Notes: a model not told the origin generated them from the letters alone. Positions 7,778 to 14,579 are shown, numbered from the stretch's first letter. The stretch: 19,628 bases of DNA from an uncultured Muribaculaceae bacterium (GCA_910587925.1 CAJUOC010000038.1:1-19628), one strand, 5' to 3'. A program made the numbers and translations.

Positions 7778-8968
7778 ATGAAAACCCGATATATCAGCAT
7801 CCTCACCATAGGAGCCATGGCGCTCGCGGCAGCGTCGTGCAGCGATGTGGTCAACTACGACGACGGGGTGGAGGACATCTTCGCCGCCGACGATGCCCCG
7901 GTCATCGATGCAATCTACGACGTCGAAGACACCGAGTCGACCGCTCCGCTCTCCGGCGGCAGCCTCGACCAGATGCTCCGCATCCACGGCCGCAACCTCA
8001 GCCACGTCAAGAGCGTCACCTTCAACGGCATCGAGGTGCCCGTGAGCCAGATATACGCCACTTCGGCCGACGCGTGGCTCAAGGTGCCCCGCGCCATCCC
8101 CGAGGCGACCGACAACAAGCTCGTGTACACCACCGAGCTGGGCACTCTCACACGCGACTTTGAGGTGAGCATCCCCTCGATGCGCCTCGAGGGCCTGGGC
8201 AATGAATTTTGCCAGGCCGGCGAGAGCGTGCAGGTGCTCGGCGACTACTTCGACCTCTTCGGCTACGGTGTGGAAGGCTCCGGCGCCAGCGTTAGCATCG
8301 CGGGCACTCCTCTCGAGATCGACTCCATCACCGAGGAGTACATGAGCATCGTCATCCCCGAGGGCACCCCCGACAATACTCTCATCGACTTTGCATGGGA
8401 AGAGCCCGACGGCCCCAAGACCAAGACTGTCGCCTTCCGCTACACCCGCGGCATCCTGCTCGAGGATCTCAGCTCGGTGGGCTGGTGGGACAGCTCTGTA
8501 CACAATTACATCACCGCTGGCAACAATTCGGGCGACCCCCGTCCGACGCTGGGCAGCTACTTCCGCTTCAACGGCAACTTCGACCAGTGGACGTGGTACC
8601 AGTTTGGCGGCGGCGCCAACTGGCCCGAGTCGATGGACTGCCGCGGCCGCGAGAGCGAGTATGTATTCAAGTTTGAGGTGTACTCGGCTGCAAAGACCCC
8701 CTTCTACGACTCGCAGGACTGGGGATACCAGTTTGCCCTCAACGACTCCGACCCGCTCTACGTGTGGAATCCCTCGGCCGGCATGAGCTTCAACACCTAC
8801 GGCCGCTGGCGCACCGTCACCATTCCCCTCGACCAGGTGGCCCGCAAGGGTACCGTCGAGCCCGGCACATGGAGCAACTTCCAGATGGTGATGCAGCCCA
8901 ACACCGAGGGCGGCTGGAGCGTCGACCACTGCTTTGCCAACTTCCGTATCGAACCCGCTAATTTCTGA
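7778..8968 (+). CDS. Surface glycan-binding lipoprotein with TIG/IPT domains (SGBP-B-like)
   Basis: Predicted non-catalytic surface protein that binds the polysaccharide beside the mannanase. The 396 residues start with a lipoprotein signal (lipobox AAASC, Cys21) and an acidic stretch. Two TIG/IPT-like beta domains follow: about 40-132 (LRIHGRNLSHVKSVTFNG) and 133-222 (VQVLGDYFDL). The C-terminal half (about 225-396) is rich in exposed-looking aromatics (Trp237-238, Trp272, Trp274, Trp282, Trp315, Trp330, Trp344, Trp365, Trp380). This arrangement fits the SGBP-B family known from xyloglucan, mixed-linkage glucan and mannan PULs. It sits in the usual SusE/F position after susD, with 11 nt to the mannanase gene. 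The ligand is inferred from context. Assignment to this exact Pfam family was not computed. Confidence 0.85.
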   Translation: MKTRYISILTIGAMALAAASCSDVVNYDDGVEDIFAADDAPVIDAIYDVEDTESTAPLSGGSLDQMLRIHGRNLSHVKSVTFNGIEVPVSQIYATSADAWLKVPRAIPEATDNKLVYTTELGTLTRDFEVSIPSMRLEGLGNEFCQAGESVQVLGDYFDLFGYGVEGSGASVSIAGTPLEIDSITEEYMSIVIPEGTPDNTLIDFAWEEPDGPKTKTVAFRYTRGILLEDLSSVGWWDSSVHNYITAGNNSGDPRPTLGSYFRFNGNFDQWTWYQFGGGANWPESMDCRGRESEYVFKFEVYSAAKTPFYDSQDWGYQFALNDSDPLYVWNPSAGMSFNTYGRWRTVTIPLDQVARKGTVEPGTWSNFQMVMQPNTEGGWSVDHCFANFRIEPANF

Positions 8969-8979
8969 CCACGTACACC

Positions 8980-10434
8980 ATGAAATTCCGCATATTTCCC
9001 ATAGCGGCCGCCGCTCTGCTCGGCATCGGGCTGGCCGCCTGCAACGACGACTCAAATACCGACTTCCCGCCCAAGCCCGAGCAGGACATCGCCGCCGCCC
9101 CCAAGGTGGTGAGCACCCTGCCGGAGGCCGACGTGATGAATGCCTCGACCACCTCGGTCATCACCATCGAGTATGACCGCCCCATCTATCTGACGCCGAT
9201 CACCACGGTGAGCGTCAACGGTGTCTTTATCGACGAGGGTGTCACCGTCGAGGGTGACCGCCGTCTGCTCATCCCTTACCAGACGATGCCCAACACCCGC
9301 TACACCGTGCAGGTAAGCAACCCCACCGTGCGCGACGAAAACTACAATTTCTCGCCCACCTTTGCATACTCCTTCACCACCAAGGGCCTCAATGTGCTCG
9401 ACCCCGAGATGTTTGACCCGGCCGCCGCGCCTGTCAACACCGCTGCCACCGCGCAGACCGTCAAGCTCTACCAGGTGCTCAAGGAAAACTTTGGCAGCCG
9501 CGTCATCTCCGGCGCCGTAGCCGGCGGGTGCCACGACATACGCATGGCCAATGTCATGGCCGGCATGTCGGGCGGCAAGTTTCCCGTAATCAACTGCTTC
9601 GACTTCATGGAGCACTATCAGAGCGCCCCGGTCAACCCCAAGGGCTGGAGCACCGCCAACTATCTCGATGCCACGGTCGACCGCGACTGGATGGCCAAGG
9701 GCGGTATCGTATCGTACCAGTGGCACTGGTTTGTGCCCCAGGGCGAAGGCTCCAAGGATGATTTCTCCAAGTATGCCTTCTACTGCAATGGCGCCGGCTC
9801 GACCAACACCTCCTTCTCGGTGGTCAACGCCCTCACCGAGGGTACCTGGGAGCGCGCCATCATCGACCGCGACATCGATGCCATCGCCTCGTATCTGCTC
9901 AACCTCCAGGCCGAGGGTATTCCGGTGCTGTGGCGTCCGCTCCACGAGGCTGCCGGCAATACCAATCTCTACGACGGCGGCAAGGCATGGTTCTGGTGGG
10001 GCAACGACGGCGCCGAGGCTTTCAAGCAGCTCTGGGTGTACCTCTACGACCGCCTCAAGGCCAAGGGCGTCAACAATCTGCTCTGGGTGTGGACATCCTG
10101 CGGCAACGACCCCGAGTGGTATCCCGGCGACGAGTATGTCGACGTCGTAGGCCTCGACTACTACGAGAATGACCCCGAGAAATATCACCTCTCGCTGGCC
10201 GACAAGATGGGCTTCCTGCTCACCATCACCAACCACAAGATCTTTGCCCTGAGCGAGGCCGGCGCGCTTCCCTCTCCCGAGGCTATGGCCGAGGGCGGCG
10301 ACATGTGGGCATACTCCATCCCCTGGAACGGCAAGTACACCACCGACCCCTCGATCAACTCGCCCTCCTTCTTCCGCGAGTTCCTCTCCCACGAGCTGGT
10401 GCTCTCCCGCGACGAGATGACCCCCATCAAGTAA
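8980..10434 (+). CDS. GH26 endo-beta-1,4-mannanase lipoprotein
   Basis: Predicted retaining endo-mannanase that cuts beta-mannan, galactomannan or glucomannan. The 484 residues have a lipoprotein signal (LAAC, Cys21) followed by NDDS, an acidic context suggesting surface display. Residues about 41-136 form an Ig-like beta domain of the SbsA/Big_5 type (VVSTLPEADV, ITIEYDRPIY, FSPTFAYSFTT). The GH26 catalytic domain covers about 155-480. Its acid/base is Glu323 in WRPLHEAAG and its nucleophile Glu426 in ALSEAG. Other family features are SYQWHWFVP, FWWGNDG, NNLLWVWTS and VDVVGLDYYEND. Both catalytic glutamates are present, so activity is expected. It lies 11 nt after the glycan-binding gene, and a GC-rich hairpin begins 13 nt after its stop. 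Whether it prefers glucomannan or homomannan cannot be told from sequence. Confidence 0.94.
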   Translation: MKFRIFPIAAAALLGIGLAACNDDSNTDFPPKPEQDIAAAPKVVSTLPEADVMNASTTSVITIEYDRPIYLTPITTVSVNGVFIDEGVTVEGDRRLLIPYQTMPNTRYTVQVSNPTVRDENYNFSPTFAYSFTTKGLNVLDPEMFDPAAAPVNTAATAQTVKLYQVLKENFGSRVISGAVAGGCHDIRMANVMAGMSGGKFPVINCFDFMEHYQSAPVNPKGWSTANYLDATVDRDWMAKGGIVSYQWHWFVPQGEGSKDDFSKYAFYCNGAGSTNTSFSVVNALTEGTWERAIIDRDIDAIASYLLNLQAEGIPVLWRPLHEAAGNTNLYDGGKAWFWWGNDGAEAFKQLWVYLYDRLKAKGVNNLLWVWTSCGNDPEWYPGDEYVDVVGLDYYENDPEKYHLSLADKMGFLLTITNHKIFALSEAGALPSPEAMAEGGDMWAYSIPWNGKYTTDPSINSPSFFREFLSHELVLSRDEMTPIK

Positions 10435-10447
10435 ACTCCTATGGCAG

Positions 10448-10475
10448 CCCGGCGCCGCTGCCTTGCGGCGCCGGG
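10448..10475 (+). terminator. GC-rich hairpin between mannanase gene and triple-repeat gene
   Basis: Perfect 11-bp stem CCCGGCGCCGC/GCGGCGCCGGG (10448-10458 with 10465-10475) with a 6-nt loop TGCCTT. It lacks a T-run: the following bases are ATACTATAAAAA. It could be a partial terminator, an attenuator, or a stabiliser of the upstream mRNA 3' end that uncouples levels of the two parts of the PUL transcript. An A-rich leader then runs to the next ATG at 10540. Confidence 0.55.
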
Positions 10476-10539
10476 ATACTATAAAAACCCAATCAACCAA
10501 ATTATAACTAACAGTCATCAACCAAAAAATCTTTTGACT

Positions 10540-11784
10540 ATGAAGCGTATCTTTACTCTCGCTCTCTCCGCGCTGGCCGTAGTGGCCGCCGGTGCCCAGG
10601 TTATCTGGGAAGGCTCGTGCGTCACCGGCGCATGGGGCAGCAACGACGACACCTGCGTCAAGCTCGACAAGGGCCTCTTTGCCACCGCATCGGCCGGTGA
10701 CAAGATGGAAGTGACCATCACCGCAGCCGGCGCCGAGGCCAAGCTCGTCGCCAAGGAAGGCGGCGCCTGGAACGACCTCGCCGGCACCGAAGGCATCGAC
10801 ATCCCCGCCGCCGGTGTATACGGTATCGACCTGGAGCAGCTCACCGTCGACGAGGCCAAGGCCAAGGGTGTCATCCTGCAGGGCAATGCCATCACCATCA
10901 CCAAGGTAGAGCTCAAGACCAGCGCTACTGTCACTTACACCACTGTATGGGAAGGCACATTCAACGCATCGTGGGACCGCGAGAACGCCCCCCTTGTAAG
11001 CGCCGACAAGTGCGCCGACCTCAAGGACGGCGACATCATCCGCTTCACCGTATCTGCTTTCGGCACTGCCGATGAGTGGCCCTGCATCTTGCTCGCCAAC
11101 GGCAAGACCGGCCTCGATTTCACTCCCGAAATCAAAATCGCTGCCTGGGACGCCAAGAAGGCCGGCAAGCTTCCCGTCGAGCTCAACTATGCCGTAGAGG
11201 ACGCTTCCATCTTCAAGACCGACGGCTTCAAGGCTGTGGTCAACGATCTCACCATCTCCAAGATTGAGTTTGGCTCGAAGGCTTCTGCTCCCGTAGACCC
11301 CTCCGAGGGTACCGTACTGTGGGAGGGTCAGCCCACCATGACCGGCTGGAGCAGCGAGATTGCCGTATCTTCCACCAAGATGGCCAAGGTCAACGTAGGC
11401 GACAAGGTAGTCTTCACCGTTACCGCCATCGACGCCGCCGAGGAGTGGCCCAAGGTGGTTATGCGCGACAAGGAGTACAACGGCCTGCAGGATGTCGACA
11501 TCGAGAAGACCGCTACCGTACCCTGTGAGCTGAGCTTCGTATTCACCGACGCACAGAAGACTGCCACCGCCAATGGCGCCGCATTCCTGAGCGTAGGCTG
11601 CTCCATCACCAAGATTGTAGCCAAGGGTGCCGGCACCGACGGTATCAAGGACGTAATCGGCGCCGACGACGCTGCCGCTCCCGTAGAGTACTTCAACCTC
11701 CAGGGCGTGCGCGTGGCCGAGCCCGCCGCCGGCCTCTACATCCGTCGCCAGGGCAAGACTGTCACCAAGGTAGTCATCCGCTGA
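10540..11784 (+). CDS. Secreted protein with three tandem carbohydrate-binding-like repeats and C-terminal sorting-like tail
   Basis: The 414 residues start with a cleavable signal peptide (MKRIFTLALSALAVVAAGAQ, no lipobox). Three repeats of about 105 residues follow: 21-128, 135-247 and 258-361. Each opens with (V/L)WEG, has a central strand after a Gly/Asp turn (DKMEVTITA, DIIRFTVSA, DKVVFTVTA) and ends with an 'ITITKVEL'-like strand. Repeats 2 and 3 share an EWP motif. The first repeat's 'DEAKAKGVILQGNAITITKVEL' pattern, as far as remembered, resembles beta-sandwich domains attached to Bacteroidales cellulases and mannanases. A carbohydrate-binding role is therefore plausible but not established. 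The tail (381-414: YFNLQGVRV, AGLYIRRQGK, VTKVVIR) looks like a type IX secretion or surface-sorting domain. There is no catalytic motif. ATG at 10540 is chosen because the upstream in-frame region crosses the hairpin and lacks a signal peptide. Confidence 0.85.
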   Translation: MKRIFTLALSALAVVAAGAQVIWEGSCVTGAWGSNDDTCVKLDKGLFATASAGDKMEVTITAAGAEAKLVAKEGGAWNDLAGTEGIDIPAAGVYGIDLEQLTVDEAKAKGVILQGNAITITKVELKTSATVTYTTVWEGTFNASWDRENAPLVSADKCADLKDGDIIRFTVSAFGTADEWPCILLANGKTGLDFTPEIKIAAWDAKKAGKLPVELNYAVEDASIFKTDGFKAVVNDLTISKIEFGSKASAPVDPSEGTVLWEGQPTMTGWSSEIAVSSTKMAKVNVGDKVVFTVTAIDAAEEWPKVVMRDKEYNGLQDVDIEKTATVPCELSFVFTDAQKTATANGAAFLSVGCSITKIVAKGAGTDGIKDVIGADDAAAPVEYFNLQGVRVAEPAAGLYIRRQGKTVTKVVIR

Positions 11785-11804
11785 TACACGATTATTTTCA
11801 CTCT

Positions 11805-11839
11805 ATCTCCGGAGCGCGTGCTCCGCGCTCCGGAGATTT
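11805..11839 (+). terminator. Terminator of the PUL transcript
   Basis: Perfect 14-bp stem ATCTCCGGAGCGCG/CGCGCTCCGGAGAT (11805-11818 with 11824-11837), loop TGCTC, followed by a short run of T. It starts 20 nt after the stop of the triple-repeat gene. It separates the susC-to-triple-repeat transcript from the GH130 gene, though readthrough is possible because the T-run is short. Confidence 0.7.
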
Positions 11840-11962
11840 CCAATATATTTCCATAATAGTTCAGGGTCATGTGCCACATCAGACTATCTATCGCCGCGTC
11901 GTCCCGTTACCGGCCGTAATACATCCACTATTTAAACTATTCCAAATATCAGCATAACCGCA

Positions 11963-13153
11963 ATGAATCTTTTTGAATACCGCCGCGACCTCATCGAGAC
12001 CCGCTATGAGCAGCTTATACGCCGCGTCAATACCCCCGTCGAGGGCAACGGCGTATATACCCGATATCTCAATCCCGTAGTCACCGCCGACAGCGTGCCG
12101 CCCACCTGGCGGTACGACTTCAATCCCGCGACCAACCCGTACTTCATGGAGCGCATCGGCGTCAACGCCACTCTCAACTCGGGCGCCATCAAGCTCGACG
12201 GCCGCTATCTGCTGATGGTGCGCGTCGAGGGCAGCGACCGCAAGTCGTTTTTCGCCGTGGCCGAGAGTCCCAACGGTATCGACAACTTCCGCTTCTGGGA
12301 CCGCCCCGTGGTGCTCCCCGACGATGTGATACCCGCCACCAATGTCTATGACATGCGCCTCACTGCCCACGAAGACGGCTGGATCTACGGCCTCTTCTGC
12401 GTGGAGCGTCACGACGACTCCCAGCCCGGCAACCTCAGTGCCGCCACCGCCACCTGCGGCATCGCCCGCACCCGTGACCTGCGCACGTGGTACCGCCTGC
12501 CCGACCTTAAGAGCCGCAGCCAGCAGCGCAATGTGGTGCTCCATCCCGAGTTTGTCGACGGCAAGTATGCTCTGTACACCCGTCCCCAGGACGGATTTAT
12601 CGACACCGGCTCGGGCGGCGGCATCGGCTGGGCGCTGGTCGACGACATCACCCATGCCGAGATACACGAGGAGATAATCATCGACGCCCGCTACTACCAC
12701 ACCATCAAGGAGGTGAAAAATGGCGAGGGCCCGCATCCCATCAAGACTCCGCGCGGCTGGCTCCATCTGGCCCACGGTGTGCGCGCCTGTGCCTCGGGTC
12801 TGCGCTATGTGCTCTATATGTACATGACCGCTCTGGACGAGCCTTGGCGCAAGATAGCCTCGCCCGGCGGCTACCTGATGGCTCCGGTCGGCGAGGAGTA
12901 CACGGGCGATGTGATGAATGTGCTCTTCTCCAACGGCTGGGTGGCCGATGAAGACGGCCGGGTGCTCATCTACTACGCTTCGTCGGATACCCGCATGCAC
13001 GTGGCCGAGAGCTCCATCGACCGCCTCGTCGACTACTGCTTCAACACTCCCGAAGACAAGCTCACCACCACCGAGAGCGTGCGCACCATCAACGACCTCA
13101 TCTCCCGCAACGAGGCCATCCTCTGCGCCCAGCGCTCGGCCTGCGTCAACTGA
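11963..13153 (+). CDS. GH130 phosphorylase, probable 4-O-beta-D-mannosyl-D-glucose phosphorylase
   Basis: Predicted to phosphorolyse Man-beta-1,4-Glc to alpha-mannose 1-phosphate and glucose in the cytoplasm. The 396 residues lack a signal peptide. The GH130 five-bladed propeller is recognisable from RIGVNATLNSGAI (about 64-76), MVRVEGSDRKSFFAVAESP, NVYDMRLTAHEDGW (127-140, with the general-acid Asp130), LHPEFVDGKYALYTRPQDGF, KEVKNGEGPHPIKTPRGWLHL and FSNGWV...IYYASSDTR. The overall pattern closely follows the characterised Bacteroides fragilis enzyme (GH130_1) as remembered. It is separated from the mannanase transcript by a hairpin and 123 nt, in which only a 7-of-8 -7-like TATATTTC (11844-11851) is visible, so its own promoter is uncertain. 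The usual partner genes, mannobiose 2-epimerase and an inner-membrane permease, are not adjacent. Confidence 0.93.
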   Translation: MNLFEYRRDLIETRYEQLIRRVNTPVEGNGVYTRYLNPVVTADSVPPTWRYDFNPATNPYFMERIGVNATLNSGAIKLDGRYLLMVRVEGSDRKSFFAVAESPNGIDNFRFWDRPVVLPDDVIPATNVYDMRLTAHEDGWIYGLFCVERHDDSQPGNLSAATATCGIARTRDLRTWYRLPDLKSRSQQRNVVLHPEFVDGKYALYTRPQDGFIDTGSGGGIGWALVDDITHAEIHEEIIIDARYYHTIKEVKNGEGPHPIKTPRGWLHLAHGVRACASGLRYVLYMYMTALDEPWRKIASPGGYLMAPVGEEYTGDVMNVLFSNGWVADEDGRVLIYYASSDTRMHVAESSIDRLVDYCFNTPEDKLTTTESVRTINDLISRNEAILCAQRSACVN

Positions 13154-13169
13154 CGCGCCACTTCGCAAT

Positions 13170-13225
13170 CCGCCACACCATATGGGGCTGTGTCATAAAA
13201 GGCGCAGCCCCATATCGTATGGCGG
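13170..13225. repeat. Large near-perfect palindrome after the GH130 gene
   Basis: Arms 13170-13190 and 13205-13225 pair at 19 of 21 positions, including an uninterrupted 11-bp core ATATGGGGCTG/CAGCCCCATAT, around a 14-nt loop. It begins 17 nt after the GH130 stop, so it is a reasonable 3' end or terminator for that gene, although no T-run follows. GGGGCTGTGTCAT-type hairpins are, as far as remembered, recurrent in Bacteroidales genomes. Confidence 0.6.
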
Positions 13226-13275
13226 AGTGCAATAAGGGTCAGGTCTAACGACCTTCCACTTACCGGGGGGCGGGT

Positions 13276-13316
13276 TGCACGGGGTTGCGCTGCGCTCCAC
13301 CCCGTGTTATTCATAA
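13276..13316. repeat. GCACGGGGT hairpin module, second copy
   Basis: Stem CACGGGGT/ACCCCGTG (13278-13285 with 13299-13306) around a 13-nt loop with GCGCTGCGC, followed by TTATTCATAA. It matches the module at 244-290 in stem, loop length, loop core and tail. Confidence 0.75.
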
Positions 13317-13357
13317 TGGTCAGCGCTCCGCGCTTTCGCTGCCGCATGACATGTCGT

Positions 13358-13390
13358 CACGGTTACGCTGCGCTCACCCCGTATTATTTA
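13358..13390. repeat. GCACGGGGT hairpin module, decayed copy
   Basis: CACGG at 13358, TACGCTGCGCTC in the loop region and ACCCCGTATTATTTA at 13376-13390 retain the order of the module at 13276-13316. The left arm has lost its GGGT half, so the stem is largely broken. Confidence 0.5.
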
Positions 13391-13405
13391 GTCCGCGCAG
13401 GTCCT

Positions 13406-13483
13406 TAGTCCGCGCAGGTTTGTAACCTGCGCGATGCCAAGGTATTGCACCTCGGCAATTTGGCTTTGTAAGTCAAATTGCCG
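13406..13483 (-). repeat. Two-hairpin intergenic repeat unit, complete copy, minus orientation
   Basis: Read on the minus strand this is a 14-bp hairpin with one G-T wobble (13453-13466 with 13470-13483), the linker GAGGTGCAATACCTTGG (exact, complement of 13437-13453), three bases, a perfect 10-bp hairpin (13411-13420 with 13424-13433) and the end GACTA (complement of 13406-13410). Both loops are TGT on the plus strand, that is ACA in unit orientation. GTCCGCGCAGGT at 13391-13402 is repeated at 13408-13419, suggesting a partial duplication at this end. Confidence 0.85.
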
Positions 13484-13525
13484 CCGGGGGGGGGCGACGG
13501 CCTCGACACCCTTGTGAAGCCGAGG

Positions 13526-13603
13526 CGATTTTTTGGCTTACAAAGCCAAAAAACCGAAGTGAAATAGCACAGTAAAGCGCAGGTTACAAACCTGCGCTGA
13601 CTA
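13526..13603 (+). repeat. Two-hairpin intergenic repeat unit, complete copy, plus orientation
   Basis: 14-bp hairpin with one mismatch and loop ACA (13526-13539 with 13543-13556), a diverged but same-length linker (13556-13572), TAA, a perfect 10-bp hairpin AGCGCAGGTT/AACCTGCGCT with loop ACA (13576-13598), then GACTA. Together with the minus unit at 13406-13483 it makes a 198-bp inverted pair bounded by TAGTC and GACTA. The 42-nt centre contains a further imperfect hairpin (13500-13505 with 13521-13526). Confidence 0.85.
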
Positions 13604-13604
13604 T

Positions 13605-13652
13605 AGTCAGTGCTAACAATAATCAGTGCTAACAATAGCCAGTGCTGACTAT
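13605..13652. repeat. Three tandem 16-bp repeats
   Basis: AGTCAGTGCTAACAAT (13605-13620), AATCAGTGCTAACAAT (13621-13636) and AGCCAGTGCTGACTAT (13637-13652) share the core CAGTGCT in phase at 16 bp. The array abuts the GACTA end of the preceding repeat unit. Confidence 0.7.
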
Positions 13653-13686
13653 AATTATCGGCCGGGGGTGGGGGGTATATATAAAG

Positions 13687-13714
13687 CGACCTCCCGCCAC
13701 GGGGCGGGAGGTCG
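13687..13714 (-). terminator. Terminator of rplU-rpmA
   Basis: Perfect 12-bp stem CGACCTCCCGCC/GGCGGGAGGTCG (13687-13698 with 13703-13714) with a 4-nt loop. On the minus strand it is followed by CTTTATATATA, a weak U-rich tail. It lies 23 nt after the rpmA stop. Confidence 0.75.
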
Positions 13715-13737
13715 ATGTGGGGCGTCTTGCGCGTGGG

Positions 13738-14001
13738 TTATGCTTCGCCGACGGGCTTCACGCTGATGAACTTGCGTCCTTCGCGACCTTCGGAGAATAC
13801 CACGATGCCGTCGATGAGGGCATAGATGGTGTGATCCTTGCCCAGACCTACGTTGAGGCCGGGGTGATGCTGGGTGCCGCGCTGGCGCTTGATGATGTTG
13901 CCGGCCTTGGCAAACTGGCCGCCGAAGATCTTCACGCCGAGTCGCTTGCTTTCTGATTCGCGTCCGTTCTTGGAGCTACCTACACCTTTTTTATGTGCCA
14001 T
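13738..14001 (-). CDS. rpmA: 50S ribosomal protein L27
   Basis: Structural protein of the large subunit near the peptidyl transferase centre. The 87 residues match the family from the start (MAHKKGVGSSKNGRES) through the conserved LGVK...GNIIKRQRGT and GLGKDHTIYALIDG segments. It has a short N-terminus and none of the cleaved extension found in some Firmicutes. It lies 23 nt downstream of rplU on the same strand, the near-universal rplU-rpmA arrangement, and is followed by a hairpin terminator. Translation start ATG at 14001 is unambiguous. Confidence 0.98.
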   Translation of the reverse strand: MAHKKGVGSSKNGRESESKRLGVKIFGGQFAKAGNIIKRQRGTQHHPGLNVGLGKDHTIYALIDGIVVFSEGREGRKFISVKPVGEA

Positions 14002-14024
14002 GATTCTGTTTCTTTAAGGGGGGA

Positions 14025-14345
14025 TTAAGCGACTACGTCTTTGATGACAACTTTAGTGAAGTACTGGCGATGGCCGTTTTTGCGGCGGTAGCCTTTGCGA
14101 CGCTTCTTCTTGAAGACAATCACTTTGTCGCCCTTTACAAGGGGGGTGGCTACTTCACATACCACTTTGGCGCCTTCGACGGTGGGTGCGCCTACCTTTA
14201 CGGTGCCGTCTACGTCGGCCAGGAGCACGCGGTCAAACTCTACGGTCTGACCCTCCTTAACCTCTTCGCCCAGGTAGTGTACATACAGGAAACGGTCTTT
14301 CTCGGCCTTGAACTGCTGTCCCTGGATTTCTACGATAACGTACAT
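14025..14345 (-). CDS. rplU: 50S ribosomal protein L21
   Basis: Large-subunit protein that binds 23S rRNA. The 106 residues have the family start MYVIVEIQGQQFKAEKDRF, the central VEFDRVLL and the basic C-terminal KKKRRKGYRRKNGHRQ, followed by a short tail. Length is typical (about 103-106). It heads the rplU-rpmA operon. A leader of about 80 nt separates it from a -7-like element at 14433-14440, enough for leader-based control, but no recognised leader RNA structure was identified. Confidence 0.98.
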   Translation of the reverse strand: MYVIVEIQGQQFKAEKDRFLYVHYLGEEVKEGQTVEFDRVLLADVDGTVKVGAPTVEGAKVVCEVATPLVKGDKVIVFKKKRRKGYRRKNGHRQYFTKVVIKDVVA

Positions 14346-14432
14346 GTTATTAGAGAACTATGATAGTTAGCCCGTCGGGCGGCCGTCCATTGTGGCGACG
14401 CTTTTGTGAGCCCGGTGCGGAATATGCGGATG

Positions 14433-14440
14433 CAAAGATA
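14433..14440 (-). promoter_or_regulatory. Probable -7 element of the rplU-rpmA promoter
   Basis: The minus strand reads TATCTTTG, a perfect TAnnTTTG, 88 nt before the rplU ATG. No clear TTG occurs 19-21 nt upstream; the region there reads GCGTTAC. Ribosomal protein promoters are constitutive and strong, so the weak -33 is a caution. Confidence 0.55.
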
Positions 14441-14579
14441 CGAAAACTTTCCGTAACGCCATCATCCTCACGGCTTTTTTGTCGATTTTTTATTGTTTTG
14501 ACTGACATGAACCGGTCGCAGTGGCGGGAGTAGGCGTTGCGGCGGATTGATGGCGCTGGTCAAAAGTGCTTATTCTGGA

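Noticed and set aside
10441..10539. Upstream start for the triple-repeat protein
   Set aside because: It would translate through the GC-rich hairpin and bury the obvious signal peptide that begins at 10540.
11840..11962. Dedicated promoter for the GH130 gene (TATATTTC at 11844-11851)
   Set aside because: It mismatches the -7 consensus in its last base and has no TTG at the right distance; not strong enough to annotate.
346..13153. The whole murI-to-GH130 block as a mobile island bracketed by repeat clusters
   Set aside because: pgi and murI are housekeeping genes, composition is uniform, no transposase or integrase is present, and the repeats are probably dispersed throughout the genome.
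14346..14432. Autoregulatory leader RNA before rplU
   Set aside because: The leader length would allow it, but no stable stem with a sensible loop was seen; the GCCCG-T-CGGGC palindrome there cannot form a hairpin with a one-base loop.
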